Shown here one piece after another: positions 9,682 through 19,173 of a stretch of 64,000 bases of DNA. A program made the position numbers and the translations under genes. The first letter of the stretch is position 1. Every line of letters starts with the position of its first letter. The DNA comes from Photobacterium angustum (lineage in GTDB: Bacteria > Pseudomonadota > Gammaproteobacteria > Enterobacterales > Vibrionaceae): the NCBI RefSeq assembly GCF_002954615.1, contig NZ_MSCJ01000001.1:806001-870000 (forward strand), given 5' to 3'. Below the pieces are notes generated by a model, which saw only the letters and a list, made by a program, of their open reading frames with translations, was not told the DNA's origin and ran no database searches.

Positions 9682-10662
9682 TTAGGGATTAACATAAACA
9701 ATCACTTTACCGCTATGTTTTTTGTTTTGAATACCAATCAATGCGTCAGGAAGTTTGGTAAAGGGGACGATTTTTTCAACCATACTTTTAAGCTCACCAT
9801 CAGCGACAAGCTCACTGAGTTTGTTGCCAATATCTGCAAGATGAGCAATATGTTCTGGTGCTCCGTGGGCATAGGTGCCATGTAAAGCCACTTCATGGAT
9901 ACTTAATGCTTTAGTCGTCGCTAATAGCGGCACTTGAGTGAACTGATCGGCGACCATCACAATATGTCCGTTATAACGGATTAGCGCGCTCATAAGGCTA
10001 CCGGAACGTGCTGAGACACAGTCTATGACGCCATGCAGCATTTGATCTTCTGTTAGGTTGATTATTTCGAGGGCAACATTTTGTTCAGGCGAAAGTACCG
10101 CATCAAGTCCATAACTTAATAAACGTTGGTGATGTTGACGTTCGGCAATCGCATAAACCGTAGCCCCTGCTTTTTTGGCGAGTTGCGCTGCAAATCCACC
10201 GACTCCACCACCAGCTCCTGTGATCGCTATACGTTGACCTTTCTGGACTTGTAATTTGTCGTGAACGGCTATCCATGCACTGTATCCAGCACAGGGTAAA
10301 GCGGCTGCATCAGTGAAAGATAAGGTAAGAGGAATACGACTTGCGGCGGAGGCTTTCACGCAGGCATATTCAGCAAATCCACCTGCAGTACGAGGATCTG
10401 CAAAGAAGATGACTCTATCACCGATTGAAAATTGTTTTACATTCTCGCCTATACTTTCAACCGTTCCTGCAACATCTAATCCGATGATTTGAGGGTAATT
10501 CCATGTTGCGTAACCCCATTCTGTTAATTTGTAATCCATGGGGTTTAGCCCTACAGCCGCGACTTTAATGCAAATTTCGTCTGCGCTAGGGGTGGGCGTA
10601 TCGGTTTCTTCGAGAGATAGTGCGCTTATTCCATTTGGCTGTTTTAACATCCACGCTTTCAT
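9682..10662 (-). CDS. MDR-superfamily quinone oxidoreductase-like protein
   Basis: A medium-chain reductase/dehydrogenase with the GroES-like N-terminal half (LNPMDYKL, GLDVAGTVESIG, GDRVIFF) and a Rossmann half with ITGAGGGVGGFAAQLAKKAG near residue 150, typical of NADPH-binding quinone or enone reductases. The zinc ligands of alcohol dehydrogenases are not evident. Substrate cannot be told. AGGA stands eight bases before the ATG at 10662, which I prefer to a TTG two codons upstream. Its own terminator follows. It lies between the glp block and mgsA, and a role in detoxifying reactive carbonyls would fit but is only inference. Confidence 0.88.
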   Translation of the reverse strand: MKAWMLKQPNGISALSLEETDTPTPSADEICIKVAAVGLNPMDYKLTEWGYATWNYPQIIGLDVAGTVESIGENVKQFSIGDRVIFFADPRTAGGFAEYACVKASAASRIPLTLSFTDAAALPCAGYSAWIAVHDKLQVQKGQRIAITGAGGGVGGFAAQLAKKAGATVYAIAERQHHQRLLSYGLDAVLSPEQNVALEIINLTEDQMLHGVIDCVSARSGSLMSALIRYNGHIVMVADQFTQVPLLATTKALSIHEVALHGTYAHGAPEHIAHLADIGNKLSELVADGELKSMVEKIVPFTKLPDALIGIQNKKHSGKVIVYVNP

Positions 10663-10844
10663 TGGCAACTTCCTCTACTACATATAATCTATTTAACAAT
10701 ATAACGCATTACATGTATTTTCATAATTTAGTTGTAGTAATTGTGCCATAACGGAAGGGATTTCAATTAATTGTTACTTTCTCGCAAAGGTGAGGCTATT
10801 TGAGCCTTTCGCTATGAATGCAAAAGGCTAAAAATAACTAAGTA

Positions 10845-11303
10845 CTAATTTATGCGTTCTGCTAGGTAGGCATCGTAATCAGGAACTTCAATACTTACTT
10901 TTTGATCGAGAAGTGGTGAGGTGATCATGAAGTTTGCGCTAGCACGGTTAGTCGCAACGGGGATATTCCATACTGCTGAAATGCGGAGTAACGCTTTTAC
11001 ATCAGGGTCATGAGGAACGGCGTTGAGTGGGTCCCAGAAGAAAATCATCATATCGATTTTACCTTCTGAAATCAGAGCGCCTAATTGTTGATCACCTCCC
11101 ATTGGACCACTGATTAAGCAAGTGATCGGTAAGCCTATTTCTTTTGATAAGAGGTGTCCTGTTGTACCTGTAGCGTATAGCTTGTGAGATGCCAGTTTAT
11201 CTTTATGTTCTTTAACCCAACGAAGTAGATCAACTTTACAGTTATCGTGTGCAACGAGGGCGATATGTTTAGAGGATGCCATTGTGCGGGTTGTTCTGTG
11301 CAT
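10845..11303 (-). CDS. mgsA: methylglyoxal synthase
   Basis: A 152-residue enzyme that converts dihydroxyacetone phosphate to methylglyoxal and phosphate. It is nearly collinear with E. coli Mgs[13 protein letters not shown] at the N-terminus, [28 protein letters not shown] with the catalytic Asp region, [20 protein letters not shown] and WNIPVATN. The start at 11303 (the second of two adjacent ATG codons) aligns with E. coli and lies six bases after AAGGA. Closeness to glycerol genes is meaningful because glycerol catabolism produces its substrate. In E. coli mgsA follows helD. Confidence 0.97.
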   Translation of the reverse strand: MHRTTRTMASSKHIALVAHDNCKVDLLRWVKEHKDKLASHKLYATGTTGHLLSKEIGLPITCLISGPMGGDQQLGALISEGKIDMMIFFWDPLNAVPHDPDVKALLRISAVWNIPVATNRASANFMITSPLLDQKVSIEVPDYDAYLAERIN

Positions 11304-11430
11304 CATATTTCCTTGCTAAGATGTTCTGATCGTAATTATGAAATAATAGATATCAGAACCTTATAAATGAGTAAAACACAATAATCTAATTATTAGCGGT
11401 GACACAAATATTATATTTGAGAACAAAATA

Positions 11431-11459
11431 TCCTGCGTCAAAGAACCTAGGACGCAGGA
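11431..11459 (-). terminator. probable terminator after torT
   Basis: TCCTGCGTC pairs with GACGCAGGA (nine base pairs, eleven-base loop) just beyond the torT stop; on the minus strand a moderately T-rich stretch follows. Confidence 0.65.
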
Positions 11460-11466
11460 CAAAGCA

Positions 11467-12537
11467 TTATTGTTTTACATGGTGGTCTTTAACATAAAAA
11501 GAAGGGCGGAACTCAGCGGGTGATAACGACTCTGCAATCACTTTTTTAGGTAAATATTCTGGTGTGAGATTGACAATTGAAGGTGCAATATCGAGTACGA
11601 CTGGCTTATGTTCAAGATAACGAACAGCTTGGTCGATAGATAGCATGGCTTGTTCCGCCATTTTATCGGTAGGGGCAAATAATATGCGATGACGTCTTAA
11701 GCCTCGATAAACACCATGACTGAGGTAAGTTGATACAATTTTTATGTTGTGAATATCATGAGTACGTAACTCACTTATTGCTACTTCTGCCGCCACAGCG
11801 CCACCAACAATGTAGTTAATATCTTCTTTTGATCCGAGGATTTGCTGAATCAAATTTCGTTGTAATTCTTTACTGTTATCGGCCCATAAGGTTGTCACAA
11901 TTTCTACATCGCTGTTTTTAATCGCGTCTTTAAAACCACGAGATACAGGTTTAGTACCACCTTGGAGTTGAGGGCCTGGTAGCCAAGCGACTTTTACCAC
12001 ACCTGAACCTTTCGGGTGACGTTTAGCCAGGTATTCACCTGCAGCTTTACCCATGTCATACCAATTTACACCTACTTTGGCTTTCACATGTTGGCGAATA
12101 TCAGGATCGGTAAAATCAATATTGTTCGTCATTAAAAATACAGGCGTATTACCAATAAGTTTAGAAAGTATTCCGTTATAGGCTTCGTCATCTACCGTGC
12201 CTAGAATAATCGCATCTGCACCCCATTGATGGCATTTTTGTAGCTGCAATGTTTGCTTATCTAAATTGGGATAACCGCCAGCTTCCATCACTTTTAATGT
12301 AATGCCTAATTTTTTTGCTTGTTTAACCATTCCATAATTGATCGATAACCAATATGAATCTTTTAAATGTGGGTAAACTGCACAGACTTTCCATGGCTTA
12401 GTAACGGAAGTTAAAAAATCATATTGGACTTCAGTTGCTTTTTTATCTGCCTGAAAAGGAGGTTGATAGGAGATCACTTCTTGTGCAGAAGCTGTTTGGA
12501 TGGAAAGTAAAAACAAAACAAAACAAAAAATGCGCAT
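11467..12537 (-). CDS. torT: periplasmic TMAO-binding protein TorT
   Basis: A 356-residue periplasmic protein of the LacI/ribose-binding type that presents trimethylamine N-oxide status to the sensor TorS. A signal peptide (hydrophobic FCFVLFLLSIQTASA with cleavage after ASA at about 18) precedes the binding domain. TorT-like words include KPWKVCAVYPHLKDSYWLSINYG, split here as KVCAVYPHLKDSYW and SINYGMV, then GADAIILGTVDDEAYN, and WLPGPQLQGGTKPVSRGF. It is divergent from torS, the usual partner. No torR response regulator or torCA reductase genes occur in the window, so the rest of the system lies elsewhere. Confidence 0.93.
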   Translation of the reverse strand: MRIFCFVLFLLSIQTASAQEVISYQPPFQADKKATEVQYDFLTSVTKPWKVCAVYPHLKDSYWLSINYGMVKQAKKLGITLKVMEAGGYPNLDKQTLQLQKCHQWGADAIILGTVDDEAYNGILSKLIGNTPVFLMTNNIDFTDPDIRQHVKAKVGVNWYDMGKAAGEYLAKRHPKGSGVVKVAWLPGPQLQGGTKPVSRGFKDAIKNSDVEIVTTLWADNSKELQRNLIQQILGSKEDINYIVGGAVAAEVAISELRTHDIHNIKIVSTYLSHGVYRGLRRHRILFAPTDKMAEQAMLSIDQAVRYLEHKPVVLDIAPSIVNLTPEYLPKKVIAESLSPAEFRPSFYVKDHHVKQ

Positions 12538-12648
12538 TTATACCAACATTATTTTAGGTTTAAAGTCATATCGCTGGCAAAATAGTAGCGCTTTATTTTC
12601 TCTTGTGAAATAGCGAGCATACTGAGCAACGACAGATATACGATATTA

Positions 12649-12723
12649 TATACCTAAGTAACCTTGAGATGTTTAATTGAGTGACAACACGCGGCATTAA
12701 ATGCTTGAAGTCACTTTGGTATA
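12649..12723. repeat. imperfect palindromic repeat of Vibrionaceae type between torT and torS
   Basis: The left arm 12649-12677 begins TATACCTAAGTAACCTTGAG and the right arm 12696-12723, read on the other strand, begins TATACCAAAGTGACTTCAAG; both arms end in TTTAAT, around an 18-base centre. The words resemble TATACC-AAGTGAC-TCAAGATG palindromes that I recall as dispersed in many Vibrio and Photobacterium genomes. A degenerate single arm is at 41481-41503. It lies in the divergent torT-torS promoter region. Confidence 0.65.
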
Positions 12724-12758
12724 TATGGGTTGCAAACATTTTGATGTAGAGATTATTT

Positions 12759-15674
12759 ATGACGTTTACCCTAAAAGGTATCGGAACGAAATTGTTAATA
12801 GCCTTTTCAGCAATGGCTAGCTTGATGATTATTGCAGTAATGATTGGTGTCGCAGGTTTTTCATTAGTGGCTAAAACTGAGCGTACGGTAATTAATTCTG
12901 CTGTACCTGCATTAGCAGAAGCGCGTCAGTTATCCGATTTAAGTTCTCGTATTATTTTTAATGCACAAGTATTGGCAAAATCTAAAGCAGAATCTGAACG
13001 TATGCGACAAGGGCGTGCGTTAACCATTCATATTGAAGCATTAAATCGAAGCTTGCATTCACTTGAACAATTTTCTTTTGATCAACCGTTAATGGTGAAA
13101 TTAGAAGAAGATGTAAAGCGGATTGTTGATAATTTAGCATTATTAGGTTTACTTGTAGGGCGTCAGATCGATCTTCAAAGTCAGTTAGATAAGCTAACGA
13201 CAGAGATGACGAAAGCCACCCATCAAATTGATAATTTATCTCAATCTCAGGTTTCAAATGCCAATACCATTGCGGTGGCTAACGTGTCTCGCATCTATGA
13301 TTTAGTCGCAGATGGAAATAAACCTGCTGTCTATAAAGCATTAGATAGTCTCGTTGAAGTGGATATGGACTTATCTGAGCGTTTATTTGAATTGCGTTTT
13401 TTATCGCTACAAGTGATCAATATGCTGGATGATTCTAGTCGTATTGCTGATATTAAATCCCTCGTGGCACTCAAAAAACGCTATAACGATGCGGTAGGCA
13501 TCATGAGTCAGCGAGTGAAATCAGTTGAAGATCCTAGCCGTTCAGAACAATTAGTCGAGTTAACAGCTCAGCTTAATCGTGGTCGTTTATTGTTTGGGGT
13601 TATTGAGCAGCTTATTTATGCAAAGCAAGATGTTGAGCGCCTTGATCAACAAAATTTGGTGTTATTCCAGCAGTTAAATCATACCGTTGATGACATTATT
13701 GATGTTGCTAATGTGAATACTCAGCAAGCGGTTAAACGTGTTGATCATACTTTAACACTTGCCCGAAATACGTTAATAGTGATCTCTGCAATTGGTTTAT
13801 TGGCGTTAGTACTCATTATGTGGCGATTTGTTTATGCGCGAGTGATTTGCCGTATTAACGAATATAGCCGTGCATTATCAGCTTTAACCCGAGGCGATTT
13901 AGGGGTCAGAATTAACGTCAAAGGGGATGATGAATTAGCGCAAATGGGGCGAGCTATTTTAGTGGCTCGTGACACCGCTAATGAGCGATATCGTTTGGCG
14001 CAAGCTGAGTCAAAGGCGCGGCAAGAATTACAAGAGCACAAAGCTAGCCTTGAACGATTAGTCGCAAAACGTACTGGCGAGCTTGAGAAAATAAACAGTC
14101 GCTTAAATGAAGAAGTTTATAATCATTATAAAGCGCGTGATGAAGCCGAAAAAGCAAACCGCGCGAAGTCTTCATTTCTTGCAACTATGAGCCATGAGAT
14201 CCGAACACCAATGAATGGTGTCTTAGGTACTGCATCGTTATTAGCAGATACACAATTAACATCACAACAGAAACGCTATCTCGATGTGATAAACCGCAGT
14301 GGTGAAACCTTACTTGATATTTTAAATGACATTCTTGATTACTCGAAAATTGAAGCTGGGCATTTAGATATAAGGCCAAGTAACTTTTCCGTTGTTCGGA
14401 TGGTTACTGATGTGTCTAATATGTTAGAAGGGCGTGCGTTTGCAAAACGTATTGGTCTTGAGTGCCATATTTCACCACAAGTTGAAGGAATATGGTTTGG
14501 TGACGAGAGTCGCATACGTCAAGTGCTAGTAAATCTCGTAGGTAATGCGATTAAGTTTACAGATACGGGCAAAGTTTCAATTTTTGTAGAGCCTCATCCA
14601 GACATGCCAGATGAATTGCTGTTTTCTGTAAAAGATACGGGTATTGGTATTGATGAAGAAGAGCAAAACCTCTTATTCAGTGCTTTCCAGCAAGCAGAAG
14701 CAGGACGAAAATCCATTGAAGGCACAGGTTTAGGCTTAGCAATTAGTAAACATATTGTAGCGGCAATGGATGGTGAAATTGGATTAGAGTCAGTTGTTGG
14801 TGAAGGGAGTTGTTTTTGGTTTGCATTGCCTCTTGAACACGGCGAAGGGAGTTTAGAAACCGATGATAAAAGAGTGATTATGCGCTCTGCTCATATTTTG
14901 TTGGTGGAAGATAATCCAGTAAATAGTATGGTTGCGGAAGGTTTCTTAACTCGTTTAGGCCATACTGTTGTCACGGCTTTCGATGGTGCTGAAGCTGAAG
15001 AAATATTCAAAAATCAACGTTTTGATATCGCGTTATTAGATATCAACTTACCAGATACTGACGGTGTTCAGTTACTCAGTCGTTTACGTCGGCTAGAAGA
15101 TAATAACCACGAAGCATGGGAAGAGCCGACGCCTATGGTTGCGTTTTCTGCTCATGTTTTTCGTGAAGAAGTTGAATTATATTTAAATGCTGGTTTTGCA
15201 GGGTTCTTACCTAAGCCGTTAGTAGAAAAGCAGTTGATTGATACAATGAGCAGTATCTTAAAAGGTGAGAAGCGTGTGATTATTGAAAAAGGCATTGGAG
15301 AAGAGAGTGTGGAAGTTAAGCAAACAGAGAGTACGATTCCACTGTTAAAAGAATCTGTTTTAGGTAGTGATCTCCAAGTATTGGGTGAAGCCCAAGTGAA
15401 GCAGCTTATTCACTTATTTGGAGAATCATCGAACTTAACGTTATCAAAGCTTCATCAGGCTATTGATGATGAAAATTTATCAGAAGTGGCTAAACAAGCG
15501 CATACATTAAAAGGTGCTGCTGGAACCATGGGGTTAATGCAACTTCATCATATTTGCTCAGAATTTGAAAAAAATGCGAAAGAAGGTTCGATTAATGGCT
15601 TAGAAGTGAGCTCACTACAATTAGTGTTTGATCAATCTGTCGCGATATTAGAAACAACCTTTATCAGTGCATAA
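12759..15674 (+). CDS. torS: TMAO hybrid sensor histidine kinase TorS
   Basis: A 971-residue unorthodox kinase (E. coli TorS 914) that senses TMAO through TorT and phosphorylates TorR by a four-step relay. Membrane segment 1 is at about 12-34, the periplasmic helical sensor follows to ~335, membrane segment 2 is ~338-358, then HAMP. The HisKA motif MSHEIRTPMNG places the phospho-acceptor at His479; the ATPase boxes include LVNLVGNAIKFT, VKDTGIGID and EGTGLGLAI. The receiver has LLVEDNPVNS and Asp761 in LLDINLPD, and the C-terminal HPt carries His915 in HTLKGAAG. All relay residues are intact. A terminator follows. The cognate torR is absent from the window. Confidence 0.95.
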   Translation: MTFTLKGIGTKLLIAFSAMASLMIIAVMIGVAGFSLVAKTERTVINSAVPALAEARQLSDLSSRIIFNAQVLAKSKAESERMRQGRALTIHIEALNRSLHSLEQFSFDQPLMVKLEEDVKRIVDNLALLGLLVGRQIDLQSQLDKLTTEMTKATHQIDNLSQSQVSNANTIAVANVSRIYDLVADGNKPAVYKALDSLVEVDMDLSERLFELRFLSLQVINMLDDSSRIADIKSLVALKKRYNDAVGIMSQRVKSVEDPSRSEQLVELTAQLNRGRLLFGVIEQLIYAKQDVERLDQQNLVLFQQLNHTVDDIIDVANVNTQQAVKRVDHTLTLARNTLIVISAIGLLALVLIMWRFVYARVICRINEYSRALSALTRGDLGVRINVKGDDELAQMGRAILVARDTANERYRLAQAESKARQELQEHKASLERLVAKRTGELEKINSRLNEEVYNHYKARDEAEKANRAKSSFLATMSHEIRTPMNGVLGTASLLADTQLTSQQKRYLDVINRSGETLLDILNDILDYSKIEAGHLDIRPSNFSVVRMVTDVSNMLEGRAFAKRIGLECHISPQVEGIWFGDESRIRQVLVNLVGNAIKFTDTGKVSIFVEPHPDMPDELLFSVKDTGIGIDEEEQNLLFSAFQQAEAGRKSIEGTGLGLAISKHIVAAMDGEIGLESVVGEGSCFWFALPLEHGEGSLETDDKRVIMRSAHILLVEDNPVNSMVAEGFLTRLGHTVVTAFDGAEAEEIFKNQRFDIALLDINLPDTDGVQLLSRLRRLEDNNHEAWEEPTPMVAFSAHVFREEVELYLNAGFAGFLPKPLVEKQLIDTMSSILKGEKRVIIEKGIGEESVEVKQTESTIPLLKESVLGSDLQVLGEAQVKQLIHLFGESSNLTLSKLHQAIDDENLSEVAKQAHTLKGAAGTMGLMQLHHICSEFEKNAKEGSINGLEVSSLQLVFDQSVAILETTFISA

Positions 15675-15693
15675 CCAAAGCCATTAAGATAAG

Positions 15694-15719
15694 AAAGGGT
15701 CACATAGTGCCCTTTTTTA
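15694..15719 (+). terminator. terminator after torS
   Basis: AAAGGG-CAC pairs with GTG-CCCTTT with one bulged T, followed by TTTT, 20 bases after the torS stop. Confidence 0.75.
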
Positions 15720-15963
15720 TTATCTGTAAAACCGTTTAGCACCATTAGCATTTGCTTGAAACGATATTGACATCAGAAGAGATCGCAGTGCTACCTGATC
15801 AGCATCTTTAACAAAGGTAGACTGACTGTTGATACCTATAGCAACATTATTCAGCACAGCAGTTCGTTCCTGCATCATCGGCAATAAATCTCAAGCAGCG
15901 ATGATGGCGAGAATAAGGGTAATGATTTCAATTAGAGCAATTCATTATATCGCTATTTTTCAT
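15720..15963 (-). pseudogene. decayed type IV pilin-like gene
   Basis: On the minus strand a frame reads IALIEIITLILAIIAA, an in-frame TGA (15893-15891), then LLPMMQERTAVLNNVAIGIN, SQSTFVKDADQ and a stop at 15722-15720. This matches the layout of MshA-like prepilins: the conserved TLIEI hydrophobic N-terminus, followed at the right distance by a D/E-ARtAtLNgV helix. An ATG giving MKNS at 15963 fits a prepilin leader but is in another frame, and the Gly before the processing site is lost. So there is at least one frameshift and one stop. The rest of a pilin is missing. I infer a remnant, not an expressed gene. Confidence 0.55.
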
Positions 15964-16095
15964 ACATCAGTAATTGTGATTGTTATCAATAGCGTTGGGT
16001 AAGTGTGTGCAAGGTAAACAACGTGAGACTAAAAAGATGAAATGATAGGAGGTGAGGTATGGTGATATGGAATGATTTTTACTTGATAAAAAAAT

Positions 16096-16122
16096 AACCC
16101 CGAGAGCAAAGCCCTCGGGGTT
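16096..16122 (-). terminator. terminator after fusA2
   Basis: AACCCCGAG pairs with CTCGGGGTT around a nine-base loop, with a T-run on the minus strand, just past the EF-G stop. Confidence 0.9.
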
Positions 16123-16149
16123 AAAAAGATTACTTAGAGTAATTAAAAA

Positions 16150-18237
16150 TTACTTCTTAGCGTTCTTTTCTTTCTGCTCAGCGATTACTTTTTCAGCAAC
16201 GTTTGCAGGACATGGTGCGTAGTGTGCGAACTCCATAGAGAACTGACCACGACCAGAAGTCATTGTACGTAGAGAACCGATGTAACCAAACATTTCTGAA
16301 AGAGGTACATCAGCCTTGATACGAACGCCAGTTGTACCAGCCATTTGGTCTTTGATCATACCACGACGACGGTTAAGGTCACCGATAACATCACCAACGT
16401 GATCTTCAGGAGTGAACACGTCAACGTGCATGATTGGCTCAAGAAGCTGTGCGCCAGCTTTAGGCATAGATTGACGGAATGCACCTTTCGCTGCGATTTC
16501 AAATGCTACAGCAGATGAATCGACTGCGTGGAATGCACCATCAACAAGCTCAACTTCAACATCAAGAACAGGGAAACCAGCAAGAACACCAGTATCCATC
16601 ATGCCTTTGAAGCCTTTCTCGATTGCAGGCCAGAATTCTTTAGGAACGTTACCACCGATTACAGATGATGAGAACGTAAAGCCTGAACCTACTTCACCTG
16701 GTTTCATGATGTAGTCGATCTTACCGAACTGACCAGAACCACCAGACTGTTTCTTATGCGTGTAGCTATCTTCAACAGGCTTAGTGATAGTTTCACGGTA
16801 AGCAACCTGAGGTTGACCAACGACTAGGTCTACACCGTATGTACGCTTAAGGATATCAACCTTAATGTCTAGGTGAAGTTCACCCATACCTTTAAGGATT
16901 GTTTCACCTGAATCTTCATCAGTCTCAACTTGGAATGATGGATCTTCTGCAACCATCTTACCGATCGCGATACCCATTTTCTCAGAACCGCCTTTATCTT
17001 TTGGAGATACAGCGATTGAGATAACTGGTGTTGGGAAGATCATTGGCTCAAGAGTACACTCGTGCTTAACATCACATAGAGTGTGACCAGTTTGAACGTT
17101 CTTCATACCAACGATAGCGATGATGTCACCAGCTTGCGCGTAAGTAAGTTCGTTACGATCGTTAGCTTGCATCTCAACCATACGGCCGATACGCTCAGTC
17201 TTACCAGTTGCACTGTTAAGAACTGTGTCACCTTTGTTCAGTTTACCAGAGTAAATACGAACGAAAGTTAGGGCACCAAAACGGTCATCCATGATTTTGA
17301 ATGCTAGCGCTTTGAATGGTTCGTCAACAGATACTGTTGCAACTTCACCAGTTGGCTCACCAGTTTCTGGATCTGTTAGTGGCTGTGGATCTACTTCTGT
17401 TGGAGAAGGTAGGTAATCAACAACAGCATCTAGTACAAGCTGCATACCTTTGTTTTTGAATGCAGAACCACAGAATGTTGGGAAGAAATCACAAGTACGA
17501 GTACCTTTACGGATACAACGCTTGATGTCTTCGATAGAAGGCTCTTCACCTTCCATGTAAGCTTCCATTAGGTCGTCATCTTGCTCAACAGCAGTTTCAA
17601 CAAGCTCTTCACGGTAAGCTTCAACATCATCAACCATGTCAGCTGGGATGTCTGTAATTTCGTAGTTTTCTGGAAGACCAGTGTCATCCCAAACGTATGC
17701 TTGACGGTTTAGAACGTCAACAACACCAACGAAATCATCTTCACGACCGATTGGAAGTGTCATGATTAGTGGAGTTGCGCCAAGTACATTTTTAACTTGG
17801 TCTGTAACGCGGAAGAAATCTGCGCCCATACGGTCTAGTTTGTTAACGAAGATGATACGTGCAACTTCAGATTCGTTAGCGTAACGCCAGTTTGTTTCAG
17901 ACTGAGGCTCAACACCACCAGAACCACAGAATACACCGATACCACCATCAAGTACTTTAAGAGAACGGTAAACTTCAACTGTGAAGTCAACGTGTCCAGG
18001 AGTATCGATAACGTTGAAACGGTGATCTTTCCAGAAACAACTTACAGCTGCAGACTGGATAGTAATACCGCGCTCAGCTTCCTGTTCCATGAAGTCAGTA
18101 GTAGATTCACCATCGTGAACCTCACCAGTTTTATGGATTTGACCAGTTAGCTTAAGGATACGCTCGGTAGTAGTAGTTTTACCCGCATCAACGTGGGCGA
18201 AAATACCAATGTTTCTGTATTTAGATAAATCTGTCAT
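16150..18237 (-). CDS. fusA: second translation elongation factor G (EF-G 2)
   Basis: A 695-residue ribosomal translocase GTPase. G1 [12 protein letters not shown] is at about 14-25, the switch region [12 protein letters not shown]3 DTPGHVDF and G4 NKLDRMG follow, then EF-G domains II-V with [11 protein letters not shown] and the C-terminal [18 protein letters not shown]. It stands alone with its own promoter and terminator, not in an rpsL-rpsG-fusA-tuf operon, and is three to nine residues shorter than the usual str-operon EF-G. Vibrio cholerae also carries a second, stand-alone EF-G of this size, so this is most likely that copy. Whether it specialises in elongation, recycling or stress cannot be told from sequence. 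Confidence 0.93.
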   Translation of the reverse strand: MTDLSKYRNIGIFAHVDAGKTTTTERILKLTGQIHKTGEVHDGESTTDFMEQEAERGITIQSAAVSCFWKDHRFNVIDTPGHVDFTVEVYRSLKVLDGGIGVFCGSGGVEPQSETNWRYANESEVARIIFVNKLDRMGADFFRVTDQVKNVLGATPLIMTLPIGREDDFVGVVDVLNRQAYVWDDTGLPENYEITDIPADMVDDVEAYREELVETAVEQDDDLMEAYMEGEEPSIEDIKRCIRKGTRTCDFFPTFCGSAFKNKGMQLVLDAVVDYLPSPTEVDPQPLTDPETGEPTGEVATVSVDEPFKALAFKIMDDRFGALTFVRIYSGKLNKGDTVLNSATGKTERIGRMVEMQANDRNELTYAQAGDIIAIVGMKNVQTGHTLCDVKHECTLEPMIFPTPVISIAVSPKDKGGSEKMGIAIGKMVAEDPSFQVETDEDSGETILKGMGELHLDIKVDILKRTYGVDLVVGQPQVAYRETITKPVEDSYTHKKQSGGSGQFGKIDYIMKPGEVGSGFTFSSSVIGGNVPKEFWPAIEKGFKGMMDTGVLAGFPVLDVEVELVDGAFHAVDSSAVAFEIAAKGAFRQSMPKAGAQLLEPIMHVDVFTPEDHVGDVIGDLNRRRGMIKDQMAGTTGVRIKADVPLSEMFGYIGSLRTMTSGRGQFSMEFAHYAPCPANVAEKVIAEQKEKNAKK

Positions 18238-18653
18238 TGTTTTTCTCTATCAACAATTACGGTCACATGTGAGGTCGCGGATTATAGCACTACTTATATC
18301 AACCAGAACATAGCTATGCGTAATAAAATCGTTATTCGCTTGCTTTTTACTCTAGCTGTTAGGCTTGTTGCCCATTTACACAGCAAATCAAGCTACAAAA
18401 AACAAGGTTAGTTCAGGTTTTTAGGAATTGTAAGTTGCTAAAGTTATATTTTTGTCATGTTTTTTGGGATGAGATTATTATCCTTTATTTTATTTTCTTT
18501 CAGAATTTGTGAACATTTAGATCTTTACTATCAATGATTTTTATCAACTTTTTACGAAGTACTGTTCTATTCGCTCATTTTTTTCCTTCATATTGTAATG
18601 TGGGGTAGAATTAGAAATATATTCCTTTTTATTCTCTTATTTGAGTTATCGAC
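18238..18653. promoter_or_regulatory. fusA2 / S4-protein divergent intergenic region
   Basis: A 416-base AT-rich stretch between divergent genes. It must hold both promoters, but I see no distinctive operator, hairpin or small gene in it. Confidence 0.4.
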
Positions 18654-19103
18654 ATGTCTGAAGAAATTGAAGTTGAAGCAATTGGTGTTGAAGTTTCAGC
18701 TCAACCTATCGAATTATATAAAGTGTTAAAGATAGCTAACTTAGTCAGTGGTGGCGGTGAAGCAAAATATGCCATCTCTGAAGGTTATGTTGCAGTAAAC
18801 GGTGAGCTTGAATTACGTAAACGTTGCAAGATATATGACGGTGATGTGATTGAGTTTAATGGTGAGTTTTACGTTGTATTGTGCGACCAGCCAGTACAAG
18901 AAAAAATGACGCGTGTTGCAGAGGAAAAACCAAAAGTATCTCCTAAAGCGGCGTCAAAAAAAGCAAATAAAGCTGCTGATAAGAAAAAGAGTACTAGCAA
19001 ACCGAATATTGCAGGAAATCGTTCTGTTACGAAAAAAGCGGCTAACAAAGCTGCTGATGTAAAACCAGATACAGCGACTGGTCGTAAGCCAATTAGTTTT
19101 TAA
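18654..19103 (+). CDS. S4-domain RNA-binding protein (YbcJ-like) with Lys-rich tail
   Basis: A 149-residue protein. Residues ~18-85 form an S4-type RNA-binding domain like YbcJ: LYKVLKIANLVSGGGEAKYA, then EGYVAVNGELELRKRCKIYD and GDVIEFNGEFYVV. The remaining ~60 residues are a Lys/Ala-rich basic tail (KKANKAADKKK and similar), longer than in E. coli YbcJ, likely disordered and RNA-binding. Probable role is in binding structured RNA, by analogy with S4 proteins of the ribosome; no specific target is known to me. A terminator follows 20 bases after the stop. It is divergent from fusA2. Confidence 0.85.
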   Translation: MSEEIEVEAIGVEVSAQPIELYKVLKIANLVSGGGEAKYAISEGYVAVNGELELRKRCKIYDGDVIEFNGEFYVVLCDQPVQEKMTRVAEEKPKVSPKAASKKANKAADKKKSTSKPNIAGNRSVTKKAANKAADVKPDTATGRKPISF

Positions 19104-19124
19104 ACTAAAACATTATTATAAACA

Positions 19125-19149
19125 AGGCGCGCAATGACGCGTCTTTTTC
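19125..19149 (+). terminator. terminator after the S4 gene
   Basis: AGGCGCG pairs with CGCGTCT (one G-U) around CAATGA, followed by TTTTTC. Confidence 0.75.
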
Positions 19150-19173
19150 TTGCCTGATTAATGAGAAGGGATG

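Noticed and set aside
10786..10830. AGGCT/AGCCT hairpin downstream of mgsA considered as terminator
   Set aside because: The stem is short and no T-run follows on the minus strand.
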